From positions 1,922,001 through 1,986,000 of the forward strand of contig BSBN01000297.1 in assembly GCA_027924645.1 (NCBI GenBank): a stretch of 64,000 nt of DNA, read 5' to 3'. Shown here one piece after another: positions 21,850-34,989 of this stretch. Each line of letters begins with the position of its first letter. Within the stretch, counting starts at the first letter, position 1. The position numbers were made by a program, and so were the translations under genes. This DNA comes from Cunninghamia lanceolata (lineage: Eukaryota; Streptophyta; Pinopsida; Cupressales; Cupressaceae). A model generated the notes under the pieces. It saw nothing but the letters and a program-made list of their open reading frames with translations. It was not told where the DNA came from and ran no database searches.

Positions 21850-23060
21850 TAGTATACAAAGGCCCTTGAGGAGTTATCAACCCACGATCATTCTATTCTA
21901 TGGAGGACATGGCTAGCTAGAGTGGCTCAGATTCTTATTGTTTGTCCATTATCTCGTATATGTTGTAACATCTTGACTTACTGGGATGCTGATCAAACCA
22001 CATTCTAATTCCATTCTATTTCTAGAGAGTTTACCATCACTCTCTACGATGTGTCTCATATTCTTGGAGTTCCTATCAAAGGAGGGCATCTTGTACTTCT
22101 TGAGAGTGAGTCAAAGAGGGAGAGATTGAATTGGGATGCCATCACGAGGGATACCCATCCTAAAGATTAACAAGGGTTTCAACCTACCTTAGTACCTAGA
22201 CTTGTTATTCCACCCTTGTAGAAGGTTCTCATTGGCTTGATTACCTCTCGCTTGTCAAGAGACAAGTAGGCTCATATACTTTGGTGGTGCTGGGCACCAA
22301 TCATTCAACAACTTGAGTAAGGGACAATTTTTGCTTGAGGTATTGATATCCTTGATTTAGTTTACTAAGATTTGTATCAAATCTCATGATGAGGAGCACT
22401 TTCCTTTAGTCAGCCTTCACTTGTTATGACCTAGATTCTATAGCACATTATACCATTTCAAAGAGATGCCCCCTTCAGATCCTAGGTTACTGAGAGCTAT
22501 GCAATGGGGATGACTCAGTCTTTTCAACACTTCCACATGAGTTGTGACTACACTCACTAATGTAGACTTCATTTAAGATCCCTATGTAGATGTGGAGGGG
22601 TTATGATTAGGTGATGGCGCTATTCAATATTATTGTCAAGAGGTGAGTCATTTGATAGATAGACATAGTTTAGTTGACACTCACCCTATTGCTTGAGGAA
22701 TTTAGTAGTTAGGTTATGATTTTCTAGAGGATCTTCCCCTAGTACCTACTTATTACAAATTAGTTCAAGAGATAGTTGATGCACAACACAATGTTCTTCT
22801 TTGGGTTCCACGAGTTTCAATCACAAGACCACTTTGTGAGCCGACCGGTAGATAGATGAGAGCATATCAATCTTAGAGACTTGTTGTAGTTGAGGAGATT
22901 TATGACTCTACAAATGGGGACTATGATCCTGAGGAGCAGCATGGCAAGGTAGCATTAGGAGGAGGAGATTCTCAAGGATGGGGAGGTGGGTCCAGCGGAG
23001 GCCCCACCTAGACAAGGACATGCTCCTTTCTTAGAGCTAGAAGAGGAGGACATGAGACTT
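21850..23060 (+). pseudogene. plant mobile domain (PMD-like) remnant
   Basis: On the plus strand, bases 21950-22083 read LTYWDADQTTF, then EFTITLYDVSHILGVPIKG. This is the hallmark block of the plant mobile domain (MAIN/MAIL1-type, also carried by transposable elements), where 'W-P-x-T-x-x-F ... TITLEDV ... LLGLPVDG' is conserved. Further weak similarity continues with stops and frameshifts through about 23060 (for example YSTLYHFKEMPPSDPRLL). It lies antisense to the enclosing gypsy. It may be an extra gene of that or another element, or a captured host fragment. It is clearly nonfunctional. Confidence 0.5.
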
Positions 23061-25080
23061 GGTGATCCCTCATGGTAGTTGGGAGATCCTTGTGAGCACT
23101 ACACTAACCCAATCCTTTCTTTCTTGTTCTTGTTTTTCTTAAAAAATGGTTTGGCTCTAAATCTTAGTTTTGAAAACTCTTTTTCTTTATGATTTGGCAC
23201 AAGTACTGCTGATGGATGGAGGGACCTTTTTCAAAATGCTTCATTAGACGTGTTGATCCATTTTACTGGATGGACTAGAAAGGATTTTTTAGTTGATGCT
23301 TACGTGCCCTCTCTAGCTGGTCAACACACGAACATTCTAGCTCCCACTTATCATGTTGGCTAGGAGGTTGCTTTTGAGAGAGCCAAAATTTCTACACTAG
23401 AGGTTGAAGTCACCTTGCTTTGAGAGATGGCTAACCCAAGGGTCCATAAGGGGTCTTCTACTCAAACAACAAGATCATCGCATCACGAGTTCATAGTCGG
23501 GTCCCTCTCACACTCACAGGACTCACAGATCTTTAGATGCAACAAATAGTTGGAGGAGACCATGAAGTAAGAGCCCAGGTGGTTGTATAGGTCAGAGTCA
23601 TCCTTGAGTTTTAGAGAGACCTACACTTCTTATTAAGTTTTGACTTTCTCCCTTGCATGGGGATATTTGCATGCTTGAGTGTGATGTCTTTAGTTTTTCA
23701 AACTCCATTGGTGGAGTGACATGTACTCAGAAATTGATGTGCAATTTATGTTATGACCTTAGTTGGTTAAGTTTTGTGTATGATTGTCGTTGATATCATG
23801 TACTTTGTTTATTTGTGCACATGGATGGTTCATTTATTATTATTCTCTATGATTCACATATGGATGATAACACTATGATAATGATATGTTTTTGTCTTTT
23901 CTGATATGAATGAGATGTAATGTAAAAATGTATGGATGTAAACACATGTGAATGGAAATGTAATACATCTTTCTACTTTCTGCTTCTATGTATGCTATGA
24001 GTTATGACATGAATTATTACTTGATTTTATTAATATGTATGCAAATGGAATAGACACTGTGACTGCTCTTTAGTAGGATTTTTGACCTAGGGAATTGTAA
24101 GTTGACCTAGTATAGGATGACCTACTTAACCTTGGGATGGAATTTTATTAGGGACTCAAGTGGGAATAGGAAGGAGATGGAACAATTTCTAAACGTAGCT
24201 TTGCAAAAGGTTAAATACTGATACTTATCTAGACAAAACACTTTGATCCATTTTCAACTTAGATAAGCAACAAATTTTATTAGTACCTTCTAGAATTAGA
24301 TCAAAGATGGCCAACAAGATAGACCTGGGGTAAAGGGAAGGCTTCAAAGCTAAAGATGGCCCCAAAGATAGCTAGACTCTTGGCTTTTCCAAACTGATGT
24401 GTGTGTACTTTGTACCTCTATTTTTTATTTTCTCCGATAGATGCCACCCTCGTAGCTTTGAGCTTAGATTTATCTCCACTCGAGAGTATGGACATCAACT
24501 ATCCTTTGTTTTCATTTTTTCTTTTTTATTTCTTTTTCTCTTTTTTCTTGTATTTTGCAATAATTTTTCCCGATTCTCTCCTTATTTTGCATTCTTATTC
24601 TTTTTGTATCTCTTTTTTCTTTTGACTCTTTTTTATGATCTCTCTTTTTTGTACTCTTTCTCTTTTTGATTGTTTTGTAGAGTTTTTTTAAAATTGATGA
24701 TATATTACTAATTAAAAACATGTTACAATATAGATGTGTCCATAAAGAGTCCACATCAGCCCCACTAGGCTAAGATACACTAATTCAGTGTAAGGACCAA
24801 TCCATTACACTAGAATAAAATAATAATATTCTCATAAAATAGTGCGGAAAAAAAGAGGAGTTAAAATTTTCCCATAAATAATACAAAACACAAAAAATAC
24901 TTTCATTGATATAATAAGATATGATTCTATACATCAACTAATCAAATAGCTTAATTAAAAGGACCTTACCTTTACAATATCTAGCCATATAGGCTCATAA
25001 AAGAACAACACACCATATAATGTCTTTGATACTTCACCATATCTTTGACACTGAATCTGGTGGAGAGAGAGCATCATCAA
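23061..25080. other. non-coding, includes pyrimidine-rich tract
   Basis: No coding similarity is seen. From 24415 to 24690 the plus strand is a T/C-rich low-complexity tract (purine-rich on the minus strand). It produces overlapping artificial frames on both strands. The rest is A+T-rich sequence without recognised repeats. Confidence 0.5.
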
Positions 25081-25082
25081 GG

Positions 25083-25868
25083 CTATTTACTGTCTAGCCA
25101 TTGGTGCAGGAGCACCCGCACATGATCAGGATATAGGTCCGCATGATGACATACATGATCAGGATGTAGGATAATTATCAGCATGATGACAGGATAGCCT
25201 ATTTTTAGTATGTTTGACTTTATCTTGTAATAAGGTCCATTGGACCGATGCTATGTATTAGTTCAGCCTAGGAGTATGTGTAGGCAGTTAGAGATCGGGA
25301 TAAGATAGTCTGAGTTGTCCTCTCTCCCAGCCGCTTGGAAGCTCCCAGCCGCTGGGAAGTGAAGTTAGTAGTACTCAAAGGATTTGTTATATATACCTTC
25401 GACCTGTTAGGGTTTAGACATTGAGTTCATATTGATAGCTCATATTGAGTTTGATAGTTGTTATGTTCAGGAGAGTAGTACTGGTGATATGCTGTACCGG
25501 TGATCAGTCCGGATATTGTGAAGCTGAATTGTAGAAGCAGGACATTTGAATCTCAATTGAATAAGATCTCATCTTTTGCAGAATTTGAGTTGATCAGTTG
25601 TATCTGTGTTGATTTCCTTTTCTGTTTGCGAGTTAATGGGCACTTTCAACCCTTCCACCGGTTGATCCTGCAAATCGGTGGAATGGTCCTGTATCATAGC
25701 TTAGTTTGCATTTGTGTTTTCTGTTTATGCATTGCATTGTTCAGGAGATCAGTTAGGAGCATGCTGTGAATCAGCCTAGCATCCTCATGTGCTAGGTCTA
25801 GAAGATAAGTTGTTAGATTTTGGTTTGAAGGTGATCCGGCCCGGTCGTCACATGATCTTTGTGAAATA
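25083..25868 (+). repeat. LTR-like block with TATA box and PBS-like end
   Basis: This segment is GC-richer than its surroundings. It has a TATA box in the plus direction (gttatatatacc, about 25388-25399) and ends near a degenerate copia-like primer site, tggttcagagtgc (25872-25884; compare TGGTATCAGAGC). That is the arrangement of a plus-strand copia 5' LTR. No second LTR, target duplication or clean TG..CA ends were found, so the limits are approximate. A 16-17-bp direct repeat containing 'cccagccgct' occurs at 25327-25360. Confidence 0.4.
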
Positions 25869-26720
25869 GAGTGGTTCAGAGTGCTTACATGCAGTGGAAG
25901 GATACACAGGAGTCTGCATGTGCGTTTCCAGTCGGAACGAGCCGCATCATCAGCTGCGAATTCATCGCCATCAGGATCGGGTCATGAAGTTGTTGAAGTT
26001 TGCATGTTGCAGGTGCATCATGATGTTTTGAGTTGGATATATACTCAGTGTATATATCGCAGTCAGGATCATCTCTCGGGGAAGTTCATCATCCGCATAT
26101 CGCTAACGGATGCGGGTGTGAAAGTTAAGTTTTTTTGGCTAAGTGTTGAAGAGTTCATCAGGATGATGTGTGACGTCATCGTCATCAGGATATGACGTCA
26201 TCATCATCAGGATATTAAGAAATCCCTCTATGCGAGTTTATCCTGTTGTCGCTAAGTGGTTAAGTATCGGCGAAGGCAGGAAGTTGTATTAGCATCATCA
26301 GGAGGTTTCGAGAGAACCGGATAAGTTAGATCATGATGCTGTTGCTTGTATCGTCGGGCAGTGGAGCATCGAAGGCAAGTTGTTGAAGTGCAACGTCATC
26401 AGGATATTTGGAGCAACCGGATATTTGGATATCCTGCTGACGAAGGTGATATTGAATATCATGATGATGCCGCTTGTGTTTGGCACCCGATGAACAGTGC
26501 AACCGGAGGATGTTTGCGCCCACTGATTATCATGATGATGATGATAGGCGACAAACGGAGGAGGTAAATAGTAGTCGACAGGAGGATATTTGCGATCATC
26601 CGAAATATGATGATGCTGTCGAAATGTGATGATGCTGTTGGTGTCTCTAGGAAATATGATGATGATGTTCAGCCGATAGAGAATTTTATCAGGTTGTTTG
26701 CATTGTAGGCTACTCCTTCC
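25869..26720 (+). repeat. CATCAGGAT-rich region, function unknown
   Basis: About 850 bp of GC- and CpG-richer DNA is studded with variants of the word (g/c)atcaggat(at). Examples lie near 25970, 26158, 26184, 26206, 26295 and 26397, with related words at 25128, 25153 and 26575. At 26171-26214 a 22-bp unit is tandemly duplicated with one mismatch, each copy starting with the palindrome TGACGTCA. Short frames on both strands (25881-26195, 26326-26567) show no recognised domain. It follows the LTR-like block and could be its leader or a transduced sequence. Confidence 0.5.
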
Positions 26721-29700
26721 TGTTAGTTAGCCTCCGTTGCGTCCCACTCTGCATCAGCCATGAGGATCATGCCTCCTTGGTCTTCCTCCTGAATGGAGAA
26801 GCACAACCCTTCGCGAGGGGTCTAGCAAATTGAAGCTGACATGCGTGAAGGAATCTTGTGCAACATGATATATCTATCATCTCTATAACATGTGTCAAAC
26901 ACATATACTAATCTAATGTCATGATATGGCAAAGAGAGAAACAAAACATCAAATAGTAACTATTACTAATTTGACAGACAAGCTTTGGCCAAAGCATCTT
27001 TTTTTGGCCGTGTTTGGCTAGATAGGTTCAAGAAGGAACCTACCATTCTATGTAGCTCCATATTCAACACCCATCCATGCTCTTTCTCTAACTCATCATT
27101 CAACAATGCAAGAATAGGATACACATTCACGACATCCTATGATGCATACATGTTCGCAAGAAAGATAAGTTACTTATGCAATATACTAAACATCTTTTCA
27201 TGGAAGCATTCAAATGATAGAAGTGAAAATAGTAACATGCAATTGAATCCAAGCACATATATTATTCCATAAGTCATGTTATTTAATCATTTCATAAGTT
27301 TGATCAAGTGGGTACGCAATCCTTTATAAGGTCTAGCACCCCATTGACTGCCACCCACTTAGGTGAACATGGACGGATTCAAAAGATTTGGCATACAATT
27401 TAATTGTTTGAAAAACATAATTTATACAAAGCCTCATAACACGTAGAAACTATTCACAAATTTCTTTGTATATTTTTAGGAAACCAAAGTCTAACTACCT
27501 TATATCACTCACTTAGGTTGTCACAAGATTTCATAATCAGATGATGATCTAGCTTAACATTTTGGACAATTTAGTACTTACAAAAGATGTAAGCATATTG
27601 TCAACTTCCTACGCAGCGCATATTCTTCAAAAGGATGAACATTTTCTTTAATCAAGGTAAACTCTACACCATTCCCATTTGACTTGTTATACCCACCTTG
27701 GCTTTCTAAAGACTTTCGTAAGATCATTGATGTCTTCTATCTTAGGAACTTTCCTTTAATTTAAGAAGGATTCTCAAGAGGTGGTACTTACCAAGTCCTA
27801 GGTTGTTAAATAAAAATATAAATTAAACATAGTACCATAAATGACAAAGGCATATGACCTAGAAACTAAATTGATTCATCCATTTTCTCATCTAACACAT
27901 GCCATGCTATTCTATAAGAAAGCTTATACAAAAAGAACCAAGAAGAGATTTTAGGATAATAACCCTAAATAATTATGATTGATTTAATAAGATTAGGTCT
28001 TACATAACTTGTTGCTAAGTTCAAGCATGTGTAACACTAATATTCAAGACATTCCTAGTCTAAGATTAGATACTAAACTTAGAAAGGAAAAAAAAAAGAG
28101 GTAAGGCTATTCAACTATGTTATAGGTGTCCATGGAGATATTTAACAACTAAGGGCTATTATCCTATACAATTGTAACTTAAGTATAATAAAAAGCTAAG
28201 ATACTATTAATGTTGAGATTCTATCCATAACACAGAAACCAAATGTTGCTTAAGGAAAAGGAAGATATTAAATGTTCAACCAAATACATGCAAATAAGAA
28301 GACAAAAAGTTCATTTTTTTTTTTTTTGCATACTACTAATAACAACACTGATTTACATGCATTTGAGACAAGGAAATGAATTCGTTAACAACAAAGGACC
28401 TAAGAACGACCTTGAGCTCATACTACATTAGATAATCACCTCATAAATTTTTAACTATGCTATTGAACACTCCAAGATAATAAAATAAGTTTGCAAGATC
28501 ATAGTCTCTAACTAGATTTACTTAGGTCGGCCTTCTAAGATTTGCAACGATTTTAAATGCATAAATGCTACCTTAATTCCGCATCCATGAGTTTAAACTA
28601 AACCAAATAACAGTATGTTTAGGAGATATAAGTATGTTTCTAGATCATGTTTCTCATGGCACACAATGAAGAGCTATCATAAAACAAGAGAATCCTTGTG
28701 ATTATTACGTATTAACTATGTTGACAAGAATGAGTAAAACGATATTTTATACTAAACTAAACTAATAAAGTTGAAGATGCTCAACGCGAGGAAAATAAGC
28801 CGACCTTCACAGATAAAAGCTATCATTATATGAAAGAATACATATTCACAATTTACCTCTAAATCTGTATACAAGGAAATCTACACAGATAAAGCTTTTA
28901 GTTTATTAAACATGCCCAAGGATTAAATGATAAGGACCTACAAGATGGCAAATCGTCATGCTGCTATAAATTTTATCCCCTAGATTGGCGCAAGAGAGTA
29001 ATTAAGAGAGATGTGAACCATTTCCATCATTCTAAGATAGACTCTAAATTTTTTAAAAAGAAGGATAACACCGATTTACATGCACTCAGTAACCATTAAC
29101 TAGAGATGTTCAAAGTGCAAAAATAGAATAAAAAACAAGACTCTGAAACCTGAGCAATTGTAAAAGGTGAATAAAGGATTCTCTCATGAAGGCCATTGGA
29201 CTCTCTGGTTGGGCCGTGATGAAGGTTTTAAGACAAAGAATGGGAAATTATCAAAGCATAAAAGAAGAGAAGTTTTGTCAGATATTACAATTTGATTTAC
29301 CACTGATAAAGGTTTATTTTGCAAAAAGTATTAAACACAAACAAGGCACACGAACTGTCGTGGTCTATCAAGATCCCCACAACTGTAGGATATGTGCAAA
29401 ATGGAATGATTAAAGGATTTACTAGCAAATAAGATTGCACAGATCGAGAACAAAACAAAGCCTACAAATGCCTATAAGGTTTAACCTGTGCAACAAGGAA
29501 TTGAAATATACATATATCTGCACTGTACAGAAAGCTTGTCACCAAATAGGCAAAAGAACTCTTAGACAGATTGCCTCAAGGAGATGTCATTTCAGGTATT
29601 GCAAAGATAGCAAGATACTTGATCATCCCAAATGCAAAAATATGGGAGGGGTCTTCCTAAATTATCTCAGCGGTGCTGTTGAGATTTTTAAGGAGCATTT

Positions 29701-30820
29701 TACACCAGGTGGTTCCATGAATTTTGTATTTGCGGGTATGCTTAAAATTTTAAGCTCCAAATTTTAAGGAAGCGGGTGGTCTCATGAAGTTTTTTAAACA
29801 ATAGTTTATGCTAAATAATTTAGCAGAGATTTTTTAGGAAGCCAAGGAAATAAAAATAAAAACTAGGAATTTCTCTCCAAATTTTCCCCTAAATTAAATG
29901 GAGGGAATGAGAAGATTGAAGCAGGTGGAGAAAAGTTTCAGCCCCACCCCATTTGCACCAGCTGAAAAACAAACACCTAAACAATAGTTGCTCCTATTTT
30001 TGAGGAGAAGATTCTGATTTAAGCATTAGCAGACTTGTTTGAGTTCAATGGGACCCTTTGCTCCCAAAAAATAGATCCTCTAGCAGCTCCATGGGACCGC
30101 TCTCTAAACAAGGCATGTAACTTTTCAAAATGCCAGAAGAGATACAATCTGATGGAATACAATGATTGCAGGTTATAGAAAAACTTAGCAGAAAAAGTTA
30201 AATCCAAAAGTATGAATATATCCATAGAGCGTGGACTGTTGGGAAGAGGTTGTTGATTAGGAAAGATCTTCGGGGTTGCTTTGACTCAGCAGATACAAAA
30301 GATGAATAACATTTCCAATGAAGCTAACCAAAAATGTTAATAGATGAACCAGATAATATTCATACAAAACATTGAAATTTTATGCAAACAAATCATACTG
30401 GGATTTTTTGTTCCAAATCTGTCTTCTTGACCAAATCTATTTTGTTTTTCAATTCCCCTGCTTTTTCATCTCCTTCCTCTTTGCAGAGAAGATTGTCCCC
30501 CTTGTCCCTCCACTTTCTCTCAAAATTCCCTTAAAAAGATATGCATTCGAAAACAAAATAGAAAATACATTTAATGCCAACTATCTTTTCCCCCCACTCC
30601 CTTTGTAACTATCTAAATTTAGTCCATAAAAAGATGAATTCCAAGATTCTCTCAAAGAACAATAAATTGCCTTTATGAACAGAAACTGCCACCTCACCTT
30701 TGTGGCCAAAAATAGATAAAATCAAATTACAACCATGCATAGGAATCTTTTCTGAATATAAATTGAAAATGCATTTATTTCTATTTTTTTAATTTGCACT
30801 AATAAATCTATTTGTGTCTT
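26721..30820. other. 4.1 kb without recognisable genes
   Basis: The stretch is A+T-rich and multiply interrupted in all frames. At 29525-29650 the plus strand reads AKELLDRLPQGDVIS in a frame interrupted by stops, faintly like a PPR motif, but there is no repeat array to support it. A homopolymer T run sits at 28314-28327. No LTR ends, PBS or pol motifs were found. Confidence 0.5.
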
Positions 30821-30829
30821 GATAATAGA

Positions 30830-31104
30830 ATAATGAAATTTAAAAGTAAATGTAAGTACTTTTTCACCCATTCACATATTATTGCAAATAAAATGAATGT
30901 AATGAAATTTGACTAGGTGGTGTGTGCACAGGCCCCTTCACACAAGTCACCGTCAATCGGCTAGATGCTCTCTGCCTCGATGATACTCTCTCTCCGTCAA
31001 GAGAGTGAGAGTGTATCCCTGTCACACACACAAGTTGTAATTAGTCAACAATCGATAATAATAATTAAATTCATATTTAATATTTGAAAATAAGGGTTGT
31101 GACA
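30830..31104 (-). repeat. gypsy-type LTR fragment (TGTCACAACCC family)
   Basis: On the minus strand the fragment begins TGTCACAACCCTTATTTTCAA at 31104. It continues through 'gattgttgactaatt', 'ctctctccgtcaagagag' and 'atcatcgaggcagag' to 'cacacaccac'. The same series, in the plus orientation, occurs at 57581-57780. TGTCACAACCC is a common start of plant Ty3/gypsy LTRs. Only about 275 bp is recognised; the rest of the element is absent or too diverged. Confidence 0.6.
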
Positions 31105-31479
31105 TTTAGTACATCTCAAAACATGGTTTATATCCACCATCACATACATAGGAGTATCATAGAATATCAAAATTCAACTCAACAATACGAAAGAGAATAT
31201 CATTATGTATATCAGATTGCTCTTGTTTCAAAACTTTTCAGCCTGTCAACTATAAACAGTCATCACCAACATTACTCAATTTATCTATAAATTCAAGTCT
31301 ATCTTTCCACACTAGGATCCAACCTAGGAACAACAATATCTTTAGGTTCAAAGTTGTCTTTATGACTTGTATTGTTGCTATCTTTTTATGAATCAATCCC
31401 TTGGAAAGTACCTAATGGAGGAGAGATATTCTCTCGGCTATCACTATTATCAAAATTTTGGTTCATGACCTCCAAATCT

Positions 31480-32560
31480 CTAACTGTTGCATCTCTGAGA
31501 AACTCATATTTATGTTGTTTATAGTATTGGTTCTAAAAATCAATATACTTCTTATTGAATTTATCATCAATTTTCCTTAGGTCATGAAGCTAAAATTCAA
31601 CAAACTTTATATCAAACATGTAGATAAGAGTCGAGCCCTCATCCACAATCTTCATAAATCTCTCAGTGGGATCTCCAGAGTCATGGTAACCTATTCAAGA
31701 ATTTTGAAAAGGGCGGGTCTACTGAAAGACTCCATATGGTATTTTCTCTTGTCCTAGTATAAGTCCTCATTTCTCCTTTTCTAAATAAACCATAAAATCT
31801 CAGTAGAAAGATAAATCCAAAAAGCATTAAGCTTAACATTTAAACCCTTGACATAGCCACAAAGAATCTCTTGCCAAGTCACATTATTTCTAATGTCCCA
31901 CCTAAGAATGTTTCCCATAAAAATACACCAAATAGACTTAGCATACATACAGTTAAAGAAAATATGCTCAAAATCTTCAAGATAGTTACAAACAAAACAA
32001 TAGTTATTGCAAGAATTACCAACAACAAGCTTTTTGAGCAACATAAGCCATCTAAAGAAACACTTCTTAGGCTTTATAATCTTAGACCAACAAGCTTTAA
32101 GGGAATCAACCTAGGCTTTACTATCAAGGTTAATGTTCCAGACAAGATTGACATGGTTTAAAACCTCTTGGGAGCTGGTCATGAGCTTGTATAGGCTATG
32201 AAAGTTCATTTTTATAAGCCATGTACCATCACTCCACTTGAAATTATCCAAGCATTCAGTATTAAATTTTAACTTGACAGGAAACTGAACATTCAACAGA
32301 GCTTTCCTCAAAGTGGAGTAAGTTCTTTTATGAGAAATAGGTAAATCAAATTCAGTACTTAGTTGATGCCAATTTTTTAAGAAATTATTTTGAAAAGTCA
32401 ATAATTCCTTTGCTGTTCCATTTTTTTGCAGCGCACCCCTGAAGTAAGGCAAGTGGATTATTATTCCAAGATATATTCCACCAAATGGACCTAAAACTAT
32501 AGAATTCATTATTGTTCCTATTAAAGGCCTCCTTCCCCAGAATGAGACTCCTCACTAACT
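31480..32560 (-). pseudogene. LINE ORF2 C-terminus with zf-RVT domain
   Basis: The frame 32044-31781 reads NSCNNYCFVCNYLEDFEHIFFNCMYAKSIW, the zf-RVT signature (C-x2-C ... H-x4-C spacing) found after the RT in plant LINEs. It is followed by EILCGYVKG and WIYLSTEILWFIW, as in the family. Upstream pieces 32509-32111 and 32768-32385 carry the connecting region (RARQWKNLHPHNICFGKSQ). Distal similarity (FLRDATVRDLEVMN) reaches about 31480. Confidence 0.75.
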
Positions 32561-34250
32561 CCCAGGCTCTCCAAATACTGTTGAATATCGTAGATCTTGA
32601 AGGTTTAACTTGAGACTTCCCAAAACAAATGTTATGAGGATGCAAATTCTTCCATTGCCTGGCTCTCTTAGGAGAAACATATTGGATATTCTTTCTAACC
32701 AACATCTTCCATGGCTCATTGGCATCTGAAGACTTTGATGATCCATTTTTTGGAAAGTGCCACACCATGGATCCTCAAATTTTTTAGCCCAAGACACCCT
32801 TTGCTCTTGTCCATACATCGCCAGTTCCACTTAACTGCATGCCTTTTTTTATTCTCCTTACCATCTGACTAAAGAAAGTCTCTGATTAGTTTTTGAACAT
32901 TTTCAACTTGATAGATTGCAAAAAACCACATAGAGGCATAATAAATGGAACAAGAAGAGATAATTTTTTGACACACTTGAATCCTTCCAGCCAGGGAGAG
33001 ATAGTTATTATTCCAACTCCTTAGTTTCTTCTCAATATTTGTATATATCTAGTCCCACATATCTTTTAAAGAAGGCTTGACAACAAATGGGATCCCCGAG
33101 TATCTCACTTGTTTGGATGGGCCCCCATTGCCAAGAGTAATTCTTGAACCAATCAGGGGGCTTATCCAACCAGCTCAACAAAATAGACTTATTTTTAGAG
33201 ACTTTTACCCTTGAAGCATAATAGAAAATTTTCAACCTCTCTGCCATATTCTTGAAATTATCTTCCTCAAGCATGGGGAAAAAAGTAATACCATCAACAA
33301 ATTGAATGTTTAACAACTTATCATTATTAGGAAGAACAACCCCTTTCACCATATCTCCTAGAATGTCTATTCTCAACAAGTAGTGCAAAGCCTCAGAGGC
33401 AATCACAAACAGGGCTGGTGCAAGAGGGCACCCTTGCCTAATAGATCTTTCAAGAAGGGTTCAAAAAGTGAACCATTGATATCAATTTGAGTAAGAGCAT
33501 CTTGAAATATAATTTTTATCATCTTGAAAAACTCAATAGGAAACCCAAAGGCCTCTAAAGTAGTGAGGATGAAGGACCATTCTACTCTGTCATAGGCTTT
33601 CTTGAAGTCATGCAACAATATCCCCACATTCTAAATAGACTTATTAGCCCATTCTAAAGCTTCCCAGTTGGCGATCAAATTTTCAAAGATATATATATCT
33701 TTGATGAAGCCTGTTTGAGTATTGTTGATAATCTTAGGGAGCATATCTGTAAGTCTCAGAGCAAGAATCTTATATGAAAAATTCAACAAAGTAATCGGTC
33801 TCCAATTTTTCATATTTGTTTTTCTCCTTTTGGTAGGATCTTAATAATGCCTCTATTTACTTTATTTCCCAAGGACCCTTTGTGAATATCTTCTTTATAC
33901 ATCTCAAACAAATCATCAACAACCCAATCAATATTATCATTGTAGAACTCAATTGGAAGGCCATCAACACTAGGGGATTTCCAATTCTAAAAGGAGAGGA
34001 TTACATTGGAAATTTCATCTTTAGTGACTTAATTTCTCAACCTATTAGCCAAATCTTCATTGATCTTCTTGGGGATTATCTTTTTACATAGCTGTTGTGC
34101 TTTTTTGCATTTGATGTTGTTATCATTGGCAGTAAAATGGTTTTTATAAAATGTTCTAAAAATTTGTTTGATATCATCATTGTTGTTGTACCAAACATCA
34201 TTCTCCATAATTGGACCAATGGATTCCAGATTGTTCTTTATTCTTAGCAT
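32560..34250 (-). pseudogene. LINE reverse transcriptase
   Basis: RT blocks appear in order on the minus strand. MKNWRPITLLNFSYKILA is near 33813. LHDFKKAYDRVEWSFI is near 33615 and contains the first catalytic Asp. PALFVIASEALHYLL is near 33410, and NIQFVDGITFF is near 33300, where the canonical FADD is changed to FVDG. LGLKNLRI-like thumb sequence lies near 32790. The loss of one catalytic aspartate and several stops make it inactive. The pieces 34250-34029 and 33813-33631 keep open frames of 60-74 codons. Confidence 0.85.
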
Positions 34251-34989
34251 ATTAAAAAATATTTTGATCCTCTATCTCCCCCTTAATCCAATTAAGTTTG
34301 GCTCTTCTTCTAACCACTTGGGATTTTTTAGTCTAAAGGCATCCAAGCTTATGCTTTATGCTACCAAGAAGATGGATGAAGATTCAATTTTCATTATCAT
34401 TCTACACTTTATCTTCAATTCTTAAGAACTCTTCTTGAAGAGCACACTCATATTTTCTACTATCAATGGCATATTTCTTACCAATGGTTTGAAAAAGAGT
34501 TCTACAAATATTAACCAGGTTTTCCTAGAAAAGAATAGCAGATTCTTTTGGGAATAACATCTTATTTCAACTTTCCTAAGAGTAACAATCCCATCCACAC
34601 AGTCCTTACTCTTTAGAAGCTCAATATTTAACTTGAATAAGTTATTTTTTATTATGACATTAATATGGCTTGAATCTTTGATAATAATATTAGCCTCTAT
34701 ATGATGATGGTTAGAAAGAGTTCTTGGTATAACTTGAATGCAATTTGAATCATCTTTATTCTCAAAACAAAAGATATTCTCTTGTGCATAGAATCTGTCA
34801 AGCCTACAATAGATTATTTTCCCATCTTATTGACTATTACACCAGGTGTACCAGATGCTTTTACTATCTTTATTCTTACCCTCAAGTGGATCAAACAGTT
34901 TCAAAAGATTCTTCATTCTCTGCTAGAAGAATTGTTCATTCCCTTTCCAAGCCATAGGGGTCCCACCATATTTATCTTCTTTTTGTTCC

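Noticed and set aside
24397..24754. Overlapping frames of Phe/Leu-rich and Lys/Glu-rich protein on opposite strands
   Set aside because: They arise from a T/C-rich low-complexity tract; there is no domain, and both strands are open for the same compositional reason.
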